Positions 55,051 through 63,224 of a DNA stretch of 64,000 nt are shown piece by piece. The number at the start of each line of letters is the position of its first letter. Positions within the stretch are counted from its first letter, which is position 1. Source of the stretch: Modestobacter versicolor (GTDB lineage Bacteria; Actinomycetota; Actinomycetes; Mycobacteriales; Geodermatophilaceae); the NCBI RefSeq assembly GCF_014195485.1, contig NZ_JACIBU010000002.1:427902-491901 (forward strand). The letters run 5' to 3'. The notes below the pieces were generated by a model. That model was not told the DNA's origin. It ran no database searches and saw nothing but the letters and a program-made list of their open reading frames with translations. The position numbers and the translations under genes were made by a program.

Positions 55051-56426
55051 GCCCGCACCAACTCCAGGACCTCGTCGCGCAGTTCGGTCATCCGCGCCCG
55101 GTCGGGCGCCTCGACGTTGAGCCGCAGCAGCGGCTCGGTGTTGCTGGCCCTCAGGTTGAACCACGCGCCGTCCGGCAGCGACACGGTGAGCCCGTCGAGG
55201 TCGTCGAAGCCCACGCCGTCGACCCGGCCGTAGGTCTCCTTGACCGCGGCGACCCGCCCGGCCTGGTCGGTGACGGTGGAGTTGATCTCGCCGGAGGCCA
55301 CGTAGCGCTCGTAGGACTCGGTGAGCTCCGACAGCGGCCGGGGCTGCTCGCCCAGCGCGGCCAGCACGTGCATCGCGGCGAGCATGCCGGTGTCGGCGCG
55401 CCAGAAGTCGCGGAAGTAGTAGTGCGCGGAGTGCTCGCCACCGAAGACGGCGTCGGTGCGGGCCATCTCGGCCTTGATGAACGAGTGGCCGACCCGGGTG
55501 CGCACCGGCTGCCCACCGTGCTCGCGGACGATCTCGGGGACCGCCCGGGAGGTGATCAGGTTGTGGATGATCGTCGTCCCGGTGCCCTTGGCGAGCTCGC
55601 GGACGGCGACCAGCCCGGTGATCGCTGAGGGGCTCACCGGCTCGCCGCGCTCGTCGATGATGAAGCAGCGGTCGGCGTCGCCGTCGAAGGCCAGCCCGAT
55701 GTCGGCGCCGTGCTCGCGCACCCCGGCCTGCAGGTCGACCAGGTTCGCCGGGTCCAGCGGGTTGGCCTCGTGGTTGGGGAAGGAGCCGTCGAGCTCGAAG
55801 TACATCGGCACCACCTCCAGCGGCAGCCCGGAGAGCACCACCGGCACGGTGAACCCGCCCATGCCGTTGCCGGCGTCGACCACGACCTTCAGCGGGCGGA
55901 TGCCGGAGAGGTCGACCAGGCCGCGCAGGTAGGCGGCGTACTCGGCGACGAGGTCCCGGCTGGTCACCGACCCGGTGCCGGTGGGGGTGCGCTCGAAGAC
56001 GGCCGAGCCGTCGACGAGCTGCTCGGCCCACTCCCGGATCTGCACCAGGCCGGAGTCCTGGCCGATCGGGGCGGCACCGGCGCGGCAGAGCTTGATGCCG
56101 TTGTACTGGGCCGGGTTGTGGCTGGCGGTGAACATCGCGCCCGGGATGCCCAGCGACCCGGCGGCGAAGTACAGCATGTCGGTGGAGCCCAGCCCGGCCT
56201 CGACGACGTCGACGCCGCGGGCGAGCACGCCCTCGGCGAAGGCGCGCGAGAGGGGGACCGAGGAGTCGCGCATGTCGTGGGCGGTGACGACCGCGGTCGC
56301 GCCGGTCTCGGCGTGCACGAACTCGGCGAACGCGGCACCGATGGCCCGGGCGACGTCCTCGTCCCACTGCTCGGGGACCAGGCCCCGGACGTCGTACGCC
56401 TTGATGATCGACGACAGGTCTGTCAC
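55047..56426 (-). CDS. manB: Phosphomannomutase/phosphoglucomutase
   Basis: A 459-residue alpha-D-phosphohexomutase. The phosphoserine loop TASHNPAQYNG, metal loop DGDADRC, sugar loop GGEHSAHYYF and phosphate-binding RASNTEPLLRLNVEA are all present. It makes mannose-1-phosphate for GDP-mannose. GTG 56426 lies 7 bases after TAGGGT (56439-56434), a leaderless start; ATG 56432 would sit one base from the hexamer. It heads the manB-Trm112-SIS-CDF-manA run. Confidence 0.94.
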   Translation of the reverse strand: MTDLSSIIKAYDVRGLVPEQWDEDVARAIGAAFAEFVHAETGATAVVTAHDMRDSSVPLSRAFAEGVLARGVDVVEAGLGSTDMLYFAAGSLGIPGAMFTASHNPAQYNGIKLCRAGAAPIGQDSGLVQIREWAEQLVDGSAVFERTPTGTGSVTSRDLVAEYAAYLRGLVDLSGIRPLKVVVDAGNGMGGFTVPVVLSGLPLEVVPMYFELDGSFPNHEANPLDPANLVDLQAGVREHGADIGLAFDGDADRCFIIDERGEPVSPSAITGLVAVRELAKGTGTTIIHNLITSRAVPEIVREHGGQPVRTRVGHSFIKAEMARTDAVFGGEHSAHYYFRDFWRADTGMLAAMHVLAALGEQPRPLSELTESYERYVASGEINSTVTDQAGRVAAVKETYGRVDGVGFDDLDGLTVSLPDGAWFNLRASNTEPLLRLNVEAPDRARMTELRDEVLELVRA

Positions 56427-56449
56427 GGACATGACCCTATCGGCGAGCC

Positions 56450-56518
56450 TGGAACCCCGTCGGCCCCGCTGCAGGGGCCCGCCGCGAGCGTGCGAGCGGA
56501 GGGGGGCAGCGGGGTCCT
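56450..56518 (-). repeat. Stop-abutting structured element, copy 6 (after DUF3499)
   Basis: Read from the DUF3499 gene: TGA then AGGACC. The outer helix is GGACCCCGCTGC with GCAGCGGGGCC, with the bulged A. The inner stem is CCGC/GCGG around TCGCACGCTC: covarying with CCCC/GGGG and TCCC/GGGA elsewhere. The tail lacks the full GTTCCAGCACGTCAC. It ends within about 10 bp of the manB promoter hexamer. Confidence 0.83.
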
Positions 56519-56869
56519 TCAGGGCAGGTTGGGCAGGATGCGCAGGTGCCCGCGCCGGGTGCCGCTGCCGTCGTCGGCGGGGTCGCGCGGGGGCTCGGGG
56601 CGAGCCGCCTCGCGGACCGCGTCGGCCAGCGCGAGCAGGTCGTCGCCGGTCGGGCCGGCGTCCTCGGTGTCGATCTCGTGGCGCACGACCTCCCAGCCGC
56701 GCGGCACGGTCAGCCGCTCGGCGTGGAACTCGCACAGGTCGTAGCTGTGCGGCTCGGAGTAGGTCGCCAACGGGCCGACGACGGCCGTTGACTCCGCGTA
56801 CACGTAGGTCAAGGTCGCCGCTGCCGGTTGCGCGCAGCCGCTGCGCGAGCAGCGACGTGACTGCCTCAC
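56519..56869 (-). CDS. DUF3499 conserved actinobacterial protein
   Basis: A 116-residue protein corresponding to Rv3258c. The N-terminus has RRCSRSGCAQPAAATLTYVYAESTAVVGPL (in parts), then HSYDLCEFHAERLTVPRGWEVVRHE. The Cys pairs (CSRSGC, CEFH) could bind zinc. Function is unknown; the gene is conserved next to manB and whiB2. GTG 56869 has AGGA 7 bases upstream; GTG 56872 is an alternative. Confidence 0.9.
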   Translation of the reverse strand: MRQSRRCSRSGCAQPAAATLTYVYAESTAVVGPLATYSEPHSYDLCEFHAERLTVPRGWEVVRHEIDTEDAGPTGDDLLALADAVREAARPEPPRDPADDGSGTRRGHLRILPNLP

Positions 56870-57022
56870 CACCGGTTCCTCACGGTTGGCACAGTAACCG
56901 CGAGCGGGCCCCGTGGGGAGGAGGCGCACCGAAACGCGCACGCGTCGGCACCGGTGCCCCACCGCCCCCGGCAGGCCCACCGGCCCACCGCCCGGCAGGC
57001 CAGGCCGTAGGCTCCAGCCGCG

Positions 57023-57481
57023 ATGGACCGCCTCCCTGCCCGCACCCGCCGCGACCGGCACGGCCGCGGCCTGCGCGGGCGCCTGGTCCCCCCGACGGTG
57101 CCGCTCTCCCGCAGCCGCGCCGAGCAGTTCGACGACCTGGTGCTCGACGCGGTCGAGGACCTGGAGCGCCGCTGGGAGCGGGAGCTGGCCGGCGTCGAGT
57201 TCGCCGTCGAGGACGTGCCCTGGGTCGACCACAGCAGCCCCGACGAGGTCGTGCTGGACGCCGACGTGCTCGAGGACGGCAGCGTGCCGCTGGCCCGGGT
57301 GCTGCCCGCGCACCGCGAGGGCGGCCGCGAGCACCCCGCCCGGATCGTGGTCTACCGCCGCCCGCTGGAGATCCGCGCCGCCGATCGCGACGACCTCGCC
57401 GACCTGGTCCGGGACGTCGTCGTCGACCAGGTCGCCGTGCTGCTGGGCCGCGACCCGGAGGAAATCGACCCCACCTCCTGA
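57023..57481 (+). CDS. Zincin-like metallopeptidase-family protein
   Basis: A 152-residue protein corresponding to Rv3259. It aligns with the minimal zincin (MMP-like) family: RRDRHGRGLRGRLVPPTVPLSRSRAEQFD, then VEFAVEDVP and ARIVVYRRPLEIRA. The expected HExxH helix is DLVRDVVVDQVAVLLG, so the zinc site is missing. The protein is probably a non-catalytic or degenerate member, as seems usual in this lineage. ATG 57023 is 9 bases after TAGGCT. It is divergent from the DUF3499 gene. Confidence 0.82.
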   Translation: MDRLPARTRRDRHGRGLRGRLVPPTVPLSRSRAEQFDDLVLDAVEDLERRWERELAGVEFAVEDVPWVDHSSPDEVVLDADVLEDGSVPLARVLPAHREGGREHPARIVVYRRPLEIRAADRDDLADLVRDVVVDQVAVLLGRDPEEIDPTS

Positions 57482-57531
57482 CGGCGACGTCGTCCCGGTG
57501 CCCGCGGCGCGCACTGACATGCTGGACGCCG

Positions 57532-58644
57532 ATGAGCAACGGACCTGACGCCCACCTGGGCACCTGGCTGGCCGTCGGTGTGCTGATCGGGCTGGCGCTG
57601 GCCCTGCTGCTCGGCGTCCTCGTCGCGGGCGTCCGCCGGGCCCGCCGGGCGCGGCAGCACGCGGCGCCCCGGACCCGAGCGCAGCCCCCGGCCGCAGCAC
57701 CGCCGGCAGCCGGGACGACGTCGGCGGCGGAGCGCTTCCCGGACGACGACCTGCCGGGCTTCGCCGACCGCCCGCCCGGCTGGACGGCAGGTCCGCCGAC
57801 GGTGGCGGCCACCCCACCCGCCCGAGTCGCCAGCGCACCCGTCGAGGCCCCGGACGCACCGACCGACCCCGGACCCGACCCCGCCCCTGGACCCGGGAGC
57901 CACCGGGCCGGCCCGGGCGACGGCGCTCCCGACCTCGGTCGGGCCGGGACCGCCGCGGTCGCCGCAGCCGTGCTGCTGCTGGTCGCCGCGATCGGGGTCG
58001 CCCTCGCCGGCGGTGGCGCGGTGGCCGCGGCACGGCCGGCCGAGGTGACGGCCACCCCGGCACCCTCCGCCGCGCCGCAGCCGACGGTCTCCTCCCCCGC
58101 CGCCCAGCCGGCGCCGGCCCCGGCCAGCGGGACCGGGGCCGCGGCGCTGGCCTTCGAGTCCGTGCCGCTGGGCGAGGACGGGCTGGCGGCCAGCGTCGCG
58201 TTCCAGGGCGTCGTGCTGGAGCAGCGCGCGGTCGGGCTCACCGTGACCTACCCGAGCGTCAGCGTCACCACCGACGGCAGCCGGTCGCTGGCGCACGTGC
58301 GGCTGCCCACCTACAACTGCCTGACCGCCGAGCCACCGGCCGACCCGCTGGCCGCCGGCTGCGCCCGTTCGCTCACCGAGTACGCCGACCTGGCCAGCCC
58401 GGACCTGCGGGTGGAGCGGGACGGCGACCGGATCGAGGTGGCCGGGCTGTTCCCGACCTACACCCGGCCCAACGGCAGCGCGCCGGCCTACACCGGCCGC
58501 GCCTACGAGCTGACGGCCGCGATCGCCGCCGACGGACCGGCGCAGGACGGCCGCACGCCGGCGGCCGGGGTCGTCCGGATCGGGCTCGACAGCGCGCCGA
58601 CCACCGCCGACCGCGGCGTCAACCTGCTGCAGCTCCCCGGCTGA
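57532..58644 (+). CDS. Membrane protein with conserved C-terminal domain
   Basis: A 370-residue protein of unknown function. It has a membrane segment at about 12-34, a Pro/Ala-rich cytoplasmic stretch, a second segment at about 138-163 and a Pro/Ala/Thr linker. An extracytoplasmic domain of about 190 residues contains two cysteines (YNCLTAEP, GCARSLTEY) likely to be disulfide-bonded. No catalytic motif is recognised. ATG 57532 is the natural start. Confidence 0.75.
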   Translation: MSNGPDAHLGTWLAVGVLIGLALALLLGVLVAGVRRARRARQHAAPRTRAQPPAAAPPAAGTTSAAERFPDDDLPGFADRPPGWTAGPPTVAATPPARVASAPVEAPDAPTDPGPDPAPGPGSHRAGPGDGAPDLGRAGTAAVAAAVLLLVAAIGVALAGGGAVAAARPAEVTATPAPSAAPQPTVSSPAAQPAPAPASGTGAAALAFESVPLGEDGLAASVAFQGVVLEQRAVGLTVTYPSVSVTTDGSRSLAHVRLPTYNCLTAEPPADPLAAGCARSLTEYADLASPDLRVERDGDRIEVAGLFPTYTRPNGSAPAYTGRAYELTAAIAADGPAQDGRTPAAGVVRIGLDSAPTTADRGVNLLQLPG

Positions 58645-58654
58645 CGGCCCGGGT

Positions 58655-58678
58655 GCCGGGCTCTGCCACGAGCCCGGT
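58655..58678 (+). terminator. Hairpin terminator
   Basis: Arms GCCGGGCTC and GAGCCCGGT (9 bp with one G-T end pair) and a 6-base loop, 11 bp after the stop of the membrane-protein gene. It separates the conserved block from the acetylation cassette. The 185-bp gap to the next gene has no other clear feature. Confidence 0.7.
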
Positions 58679-58829
58679 GTGGGCGGCTCCGACCTCATGA
58701 CGACGGCCCATACCAGCCGCTCCGGCGGTCCCGGACCAGCTCCCGGTACCGCCCGGACGGGGTCGCCGTCCGCCCGCTGGCCTACGGTCGTGAGACCGGG
58801 GCCCCGATCCGCCGCGCTTCAGGAGTTCG

Positions 58830-60266
58830 ATGTCCTTCGCCTCGCCGGTGTTCCTCTGGTTCTTCATGCCGGCCACCCTCGTCGCGTACTGGGTGCTCCC
58901 CCGGCGCTGGCGGAACGGGCTGGTCTCGATCGCGAGCCTGCTCTTCTACACCTGGGGTGCCGGCGCGTACACGTTCCTGCTGCTGTCGGCGATCGCGGTC
59001 AACTACACGGCCGGCCTGCTCATCGACGCCGACCGCTACGCCGACCGGCGCCGGGTACGCCGGGCCGTGCTCTGGGCGGCCGTCGCCTTCGACCTGGGCA
59101 TCCTGGCGATTTGGAAGTACGCGGGCTTCGCCTCGCAGCAGGTGGGCGCGCTGTCGAGCGCGCTGGGGTTGGGCGGCAGCCCCGTGATCGAGCTCGCGCT
59201 GCCGATCGGCATCTCGTTCTTCACGTTCCACCACCTGTCCTACGTGGTCGACGTCTACCGGCAGAGCCGCCGGGCCCAGCGCAGCCCGGTGCAGTTCGTC
59301 ACCTACATCGCCATGTTCCCCCAGCTCGTCGCCGGCCCAATCGTCCGCTACCACGAGATCTCCGACCAGCTGGCGGACACCGACCGCAACCGCCTCGACG
59401 ACTTCGCGCTCGGCTTCCCGCGCTTCGCGTGGGGGCTCGCCAAGAAGGTGGTGATCGCCGACACGATCGCTCCCGTCGCCGACGCTGCCTTCGCCAGCGC
59501 TGACGGCGACATGACGACGTCCGCCGCATGGCTGGGCGCGTTGGCCTACACCCTCCAGCTCTACTTCGATTTCTCCGGCTACTCGGACATGGCCATCGGG
59601 CTAGGCCTGATGATCGGGTTCAAGTTGCCGGAGAACTTCGACCGCCCGTACTCGGCGGCCTCCATCACCGACTTCTGGCGCCGCTGGCACATGTCGCTGT
59701 CCCGGTGGTTCCGCGACTACGTCTACATCCCGCTGGGAGGCAACCGGCACGGCGCCGCGAAGACGTACCGCAACCTCATCATCATCTTCGTCGCCACCGG
59801 CTTCTGGCACGGCGCGAACTGGACCTTCCTGGTCTGGGGCGTCTACCACGGCGCCCTGATGCTCGTCGAGCGGCGCAGCGGCTGGGGTGTGGTCACCTCC
59901 ACGGGGCCGGCATTGGTGTTCCGCCGGGCGCTGACCTTCCTGCTGGTGGTCATCGGCTGGGTGTTCTTCCGCGCCGAGAGCATGGGGCAGGCGATGAACG
60001 TCCTGCACGCGATGTTCGTGCCGTCCGGTCTCGGGCTGCCGGACGCCGTGTCGGCCTCCCTGACCAACACCCGCTCCGTCGTGCTGCTCCTGGCCCTGCT
60101 GGTCGTGCTGCTGCCGGGCTCCTTCGTGCTGGGTCGGGTGCTCGAAGCCGGTCGCAGCTGGAGGTCATCCGCCACCCGGTTCGCGGTGATGGCGTTCGCC
60201 GGCCCTTACGCGGCCGTGCTGGTGGCGGCCGGCACCTTCAGCCCGTTCCTCTACTACCAGTTCTAG
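58830..60266 (+). CDS. AlgI-type membrane-bound O-acyltransferase (MBOAT)
   Basis: A 478-residue polytopic enzyme with about ten or more hydrophobic segments. Signatures: FASPVFLWFFMPATL N-terminus, IGISFFTFHHLSYVVDVYR, FFPQLVAGPI-like MFPQLVAGPIVRY, FDRPYSAASITDFWRRWHMSLSRWFRDYVYIPLGGNR (in parts) and the catalytic His in GFWHGANWTFLVWG. It moves acetyl groups across the membrane for polysaccharide O-acetylation. The AlgJ/X-like gene follows by 9 bp. The acceptor polysaccharide is not encoded here. Confidence 0.92.
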   Translation: MSFASPVFLWFFMPATLVAYWVLPRRWRNGLVSIASLLFYTWGAGAYTFLLLSAIAVNYTAGLLIDADRYADRRRVRRAVLWAAVAFDLGILAIWKYAGFASQQVGALSSALGLGGSPVIELALPIGISFFTFHHLSYVVDVYRQSRRAQRSPVQFVTYIAMFPQLVAGPIVRYHEISDQLADTDRNRLDDFALGFPRFAWGLAKKVVIADTIAPVADAAFASADGDMTTSAAWLGALAYTLQLYFDFSGYSDMAIGLGLMIGFKLPENFDRPYSAASITDFWRRWHMSLSRWFRDYVYIPLGGNRHGAAKTYRNLIIIFVATGFWHGANWTFLVWGVYHGALMLVERRSGWGVVTSTGPALVFRRALTFLLVVIGWVFFRAESMGQAMNVLHAMFVPSGLGLPDAVSASLTNTRSVVLLLALLVVLLPGSFVLGRVLEAGRSWRSSATRFAVMAFAGPYAAVLVAAGTFSPFLYYQF

Positions 60267-60275
60267 GGATCAGCC

Positions 60276-61568
60276 GTGTCGAAGGACATCCGAGACGAGA
60301 CAGCCACCCCGGCGGCCGCCCCTGGTCACCGGCGCCACCGAGCGCCCCGTCGTCCGGTGGCAGCGCTCCTCGCGCTGCTCTTCTTCTTCGGTCCAGCCCT
60401 TGCCTTCGTGCTCGGGGTGAGGCCGGAGGCCATCGAGAACCGCCCGTTGGCGGACCTCCCCTCGCCGACCGAGGGCTGGGACTTCTTCCCGGCCTTCTCC
60501 ACCTGGTCGACCGACCACCTGCCGCTGCGCGCGCAGGCTGTCCGCTTCAACGCCGAGCTCTCCCAGCGGGTGTTCGGTGAGGCGCCCTCGTACGGCACGG
60601 ACCCCGGCGGCCCCGCGACCGGTATCCCGTCGGGCGACAGCAGCGCCACCCAGACCGACGGAGCACCGGCGGCTGCCCAGTACCCGCGGGTCCTCGAGGG
60701 GCAGGACGGTTGGCTGTACTTCGGGCCCGACGTCGCGGAGCCCTGCCAGGCGACCCGGAGCCTGGACGAGGTGTTCCATCGGGTCGATCGGCTCCGCAGC
60801 GCGGTGGAGGCGTCCGGGCGGACGTTCGTGGTCACGGTCGCCCCCGACAAGTCGACCATGGTCGCCGGCTCCCTGCCGGACACCTACCTCGGCCAGGACT
60901 GCGCCACTGAGCGCCGGACGGCGTTCTGGGAGACCCTCCGGGCCACTCCGCCGACCGGCTACCTCGACCTGCGCGGTCCGCTCGAGGCAGCGCAGGAGGC
61001 GACCGGCGACCCCATCTACCGGCCGACGGACACGCACTGGGGTCCACGCGGGGCGGCGGTCTACACGGAGCAGTTGGCCACCCGCCTGGACTCTGCGCTC
61101 ATGGACGGCACCCGGTTCGTGGAGACGGGCCCGACCAGCCAACCGGGCGACCTGGCCGACATGTTGGGCCTCCCCCACGACGACCCCGTCGAGGGGGTCG
61201 AGCTCCGGCGCGACGGCGTCACACCCGTGGGTCGGGACTCCCTGGAGGTGTCCGAGCTCTCCGACCGCCCGGATCGCGTCCTCAACGAGACCAACGGGGC
61301 GCCGCTCTTCCAGCCCCGGACCGTGCTGCTCGGTGACTCGTTCACCAACGCGTCCACCGCTATGATCGGGCAGTTCTTCGCCGACCTCACCTTGCTGCAC
61401 AACGAGGTGGCGGCCGACTCCCCGCAGACCGTCGCGGACGCCCTGGCCGAGTCCGACGTCGTCGTCTACGAGATCGTCGAACGGGTGTTCATCGCCGATG
61501 GAGGCCCGTTGCTCGATGACGCCTCGCTGTCCGCCATCGAGTCGACGCTGGCCGCGAACCCACGCTGA
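60276..61568 (+). CDS. AlgJ/AlgX-like SGNH-fold O-acetyltransferase
   Basis: A 430-residue protein with an N-terminal membrane anchor (about 28-46) and an extracytoplasmic SGNH/AlgX-like domain. The Asp-x-His pair is in PTDTHWGPRG and the Ser in LLGDSFTN, the AlgJ/AlgX catalytic triad. A GENRPLADLPSP-like ENRPLADLPSP region follows the anchor. It would take acetyl from the AlgI-type partner and modify a surface glycan. GTG 60276 starts 9 bp after algI. Codon choice has slightly more variable third positions than neighbours (impression only). Confidence 0.9.
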   Translation: MSKDIRDETATPAAAPGHRRHRAPRRPVAALLALLFFFGPALAFVLGVRPEAIENRPLADLPSPTEGWDFFPAFSTWSTDHLPLRAQAVRFNAELSQRVFGEAPSYGTDPGGPATGIPSGDSSATQTDGAPAAAQYPRVLEGQDGWLYFGPDVAEPCQATRSLDEVFHRVDRLRSAVEASGRTFVVTVAPDKSTMVAGSLPDTYLGQDCATERRTAFWETLRATPPTGYLDLRGPLEAAQEATGDPIYRPTDTHWGPRGAAVYTEQLATRLDSALMDGTRFVETGPTSQPGDLADMLGLPHDDPVEGVELRRDGVTPVGRDSLEVSELSDRPDRVLNETNGAPLFQPRTVLLGDSFTNASTAMIGQFFADLTLLHNEVAADSPQTVADALAESDVVVYEIVERVFIADGGPLLDDASLSAIESTLAANPR

Positions 61569-61594
61569 CAGCTGCGCGAGTCCGCTGACCCGCC

Positions 61595-62419
61595 TCAGCG
61601 ACGGATGAGCCCGGCCGAGGCGGTCAGCGACACCGACGGCGAGCCGAGCTCGCGGCGCAGCCCGCCGACGTCGCTGGACGCCCACCACGGCCAGCGGTCC
61701 TCCCCGCCCGGACGGCGGTCGACCAGGGTGAGCAGGACGGCGGCCGGACCGGCGGCGGCGCGGACCACGGCGACCTCGAGCTGGCCGATCGCGGCGTGCA
61801 GCCGGGCGGTGGACCGCAGGAACGGCCGCTGGACGGGCGGCACCCGGTCGAGCACCGCGGGCAGCCAGCGCTCGAGCTCGGCGGGGTCCCGGCTGCGCAG
61901 CACGTCACCCACGGTGTCCAGCTCGTCGACCAACCGGCGGCTGCGGGTGGTGGCGAGCGAGGAGTCGGGCAGCGCCGCGGCGAGGTGCCGCACGGTGGGG
62001 TCGCCCAGCGGCAGGCCGGCCAGGCGGAGCGTCCACGGACCGCGGAGGTCGTCGAGGAGGTCGGCCACGCCCGCGGCGAGCCGGGCGGCGGCCTCCTCGT
62101 CCCGGGCGAGCAGCCGGTGCTGGGGGCGGCCGTCGGGCAGCGGGGCCACCTGGGCGCCGAGCAGGGTGACCGCCGTCGTCACGCCGCGACGGCGGGTGGA
62201 GAGCAGGGCCACGGCGTCCGGTCCGCCCTGCGGGTGCGGCTCGACCACCAGGGCCAGCGGGCGGACCCGACCGAGCGGGCCGGCGGGCGACGCGTTGAGC
62301 GCCGCGGTCAGCCACGGCCCCCGGGCGGTGACGGGGGCGGCCAGTGCGGCCATGAGGGGTGCTGCGGCGCGGATCTCACCGGCCACGCGGGCACGGCCGT
62401 CAGCGGTCCGGGAGGGCAC
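61595..62419 (-). CDS. Conserved hypothetical protein
   Basis: A 274-residue protein rich in Ala, Leu and Arg with no motif I recognise. It contains LALVVEPHPQGGPDAVALLSTRRRGVTT and a C-terminal VLLTLVDRRPGGEDRWPWWASSDVGGL. It is convergent with the AlgJ-like gene (26-bp gap) and follows whiB2 in the same direction after 156 bp that hold a terminator and an element. The start GTG 62419 has no clear ribosome binding site; ATG 62353 is possible. Confidence 0.6.
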   Translation of the reverse strand: MPSRTADGRARVAGEIRAAAPLMAALAAPVTARGPWLTAALNASPAGPLGRVRPLALVVEPHPQGGPDAVALLSTRRRGVTTAVTLLGAQVAPLPDGRPQHRLLARDEEAAARLAAGVADLLDDLRGPWTLRLAGLPLGDPTVRHLAAALPDSSLATTRSRRLVDELDTVGDVLRSRDPAELERWLPAVLDRVPPVQRPFLRSTARLHAAIGQLEVAVVRAAAGPAAVLLTLVDRRPGGEDRWPWWASSDVGGLRRELGSPSVSLTASAGLIRR

Positions 62420-62461
62420 GGCGTCCAGTCGACCACATCGGCCGCCTGGAGCGGAGGAGAG

Positions 62462-62493
62462 GTCGGGCCCCCGTGGAGGGGACGGGGCCCGAC
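62462..62493. terminator. GC hairpin downstream of whiB2
   Basis: Arms GTCGGGCCCC (62462-62471) and GGGGCCCGAC (62484-62493), 12-base loop. In the whiB2 direction it follows the structured element, the same order seen after moeZ and sahH. Confidence 0.82.
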
Positions 62494-62500
62494 GCTCTCG

Positions 62501-62575
62501 GTGACGTGCTGGAACGGCGCCCTTCCAGGGACCCGCCCCGAGCCTGCGAGGGGTGGGGAGGAAGGGGGTCCTTCC
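62501..62575 (-). repeat. Stop-abutting structured element, copy 7 (after whiB2)
   Basis: Read from whiB2: TGAGG then AAGGACC. The outer helix is GGACCCCCTTCC with GGAAGGGCGCC (one mismatch next to the bulged A). The inner hairpin is CCCC-TCGCAGGCTC-GGGG, and the tail is GTTCCAGCACGTCAC, followed by a hairpin. Confidence 0.85.
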
Positions 62576-62926
62576 TCAGCCGGCGCGGCGACGGAGGCGG
62601 CGGCGCTCACGCTCGGAGAGGCCGCCCCAGATGCCGAAGCGCTCGTCGTTGGCGAGGGCGTACTCGAGGCACTCGGAGCGCACCTCGCAGCCGGTGCAGA
62701 TCTTCTTGGCCTCGCGGGTCGAGCCGCCCTTCTCCGGGAAGAACGCCTCGGGGTCGGTCTCGGCGCACAGCGCGCGCTCCTGCCAGCCCTGGTCCTCGGC
62801 GTCCACGCCCGGCACGGCGGCGTCGAACACGCCCGCCATGCCCAGCACGTCCTGCCCGTAGGCCGCCGGCGCGGAACCCGCTGCCTGCGTCTTGTACTCG
62901 CTCAACCACGACACCTCGGCCATCAC
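62576..62926 (-). CDS. whiB2: WhiB2/WhmD-type iron-sulfur transcription factor
   Basis: A 116-residue Wbl protein. Four cluster cysteines are Cys54, Cys77, Cys80 and Cys86 (AETDPEAFFPEKGGS and CTGCEVRSEC), with the G[IV]WGG turn as GIWGG (98-102) and a basic C-terminus (RERRRLRRR). WhiB2/WhmD is required for septation in mycobacteria. GTG 62926 (or ATG 62923) follows GAGAGGGGAC. The position before cofD matches Rv3260c. Its promoter region contains repeats proposed as MtrA sites. Confidence 0.94.
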   Translation of the reverse strand: MMAEVSWLSEYKTQAAGSAPAAYGQDVLGMAGVFDAAVPGVDAEDQGWQERALCAETDPEAFFPEKGGSTREAKKICTGCEVRSECLEYALANDERFGIWGGLSERERRRLRRRAG

Positions 62927-63224
62927 GTTGCGTCCCCTCTCGCTTCGTCACGCTGCCTCGCCCCCGGGCTGCTCCCGGGTCGGGCGGCTGATGACAACGT
63001 CGGAATTACACGCGTGTCGTTGAGTCGAGGTCAAGTCGGGTCGGTGTAACGCGCAGTCACAGCCGCCCCACCAGTCACAAGTTGTTCTGATGTGGTCACA
63101 GGCCACCTCGACACGCCGCCCGCCTGAACACCATCTGCCCATCGGGCCGGAAGTGTTTCGTGAAGATCATCGACCGGGGATCCGGGTGCACAGTGCACTT
63201 CTGCCGATCAGGCACCATGGTGGC
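62927..63224. promoter_or_regulatory. whiB2 / cofD divergent regulatory region
   Basis: A 298-bp region with no coding sequence and more A/T than the surroundings. GTCACA occurs at 63056-63061, 63074-63079 and 63095-63100, all in one orientation, and GTAAC-N5-GTCAC at 63046-63060. These resemble MtrA-type sites. CACCAT lies 6 bases before the cofD GTG (63225), a possible leaderless -10. Confidence 0.6.

Noticed and set aside
60266..60276. Frameshift joining the AlgI- and AlgJ-like genes
   Set aside because: The AlgI C-terminus is complete (FSPFLYYQF then TAG) and the next gene has its own start; the 9-bp gap is normal for an operon.
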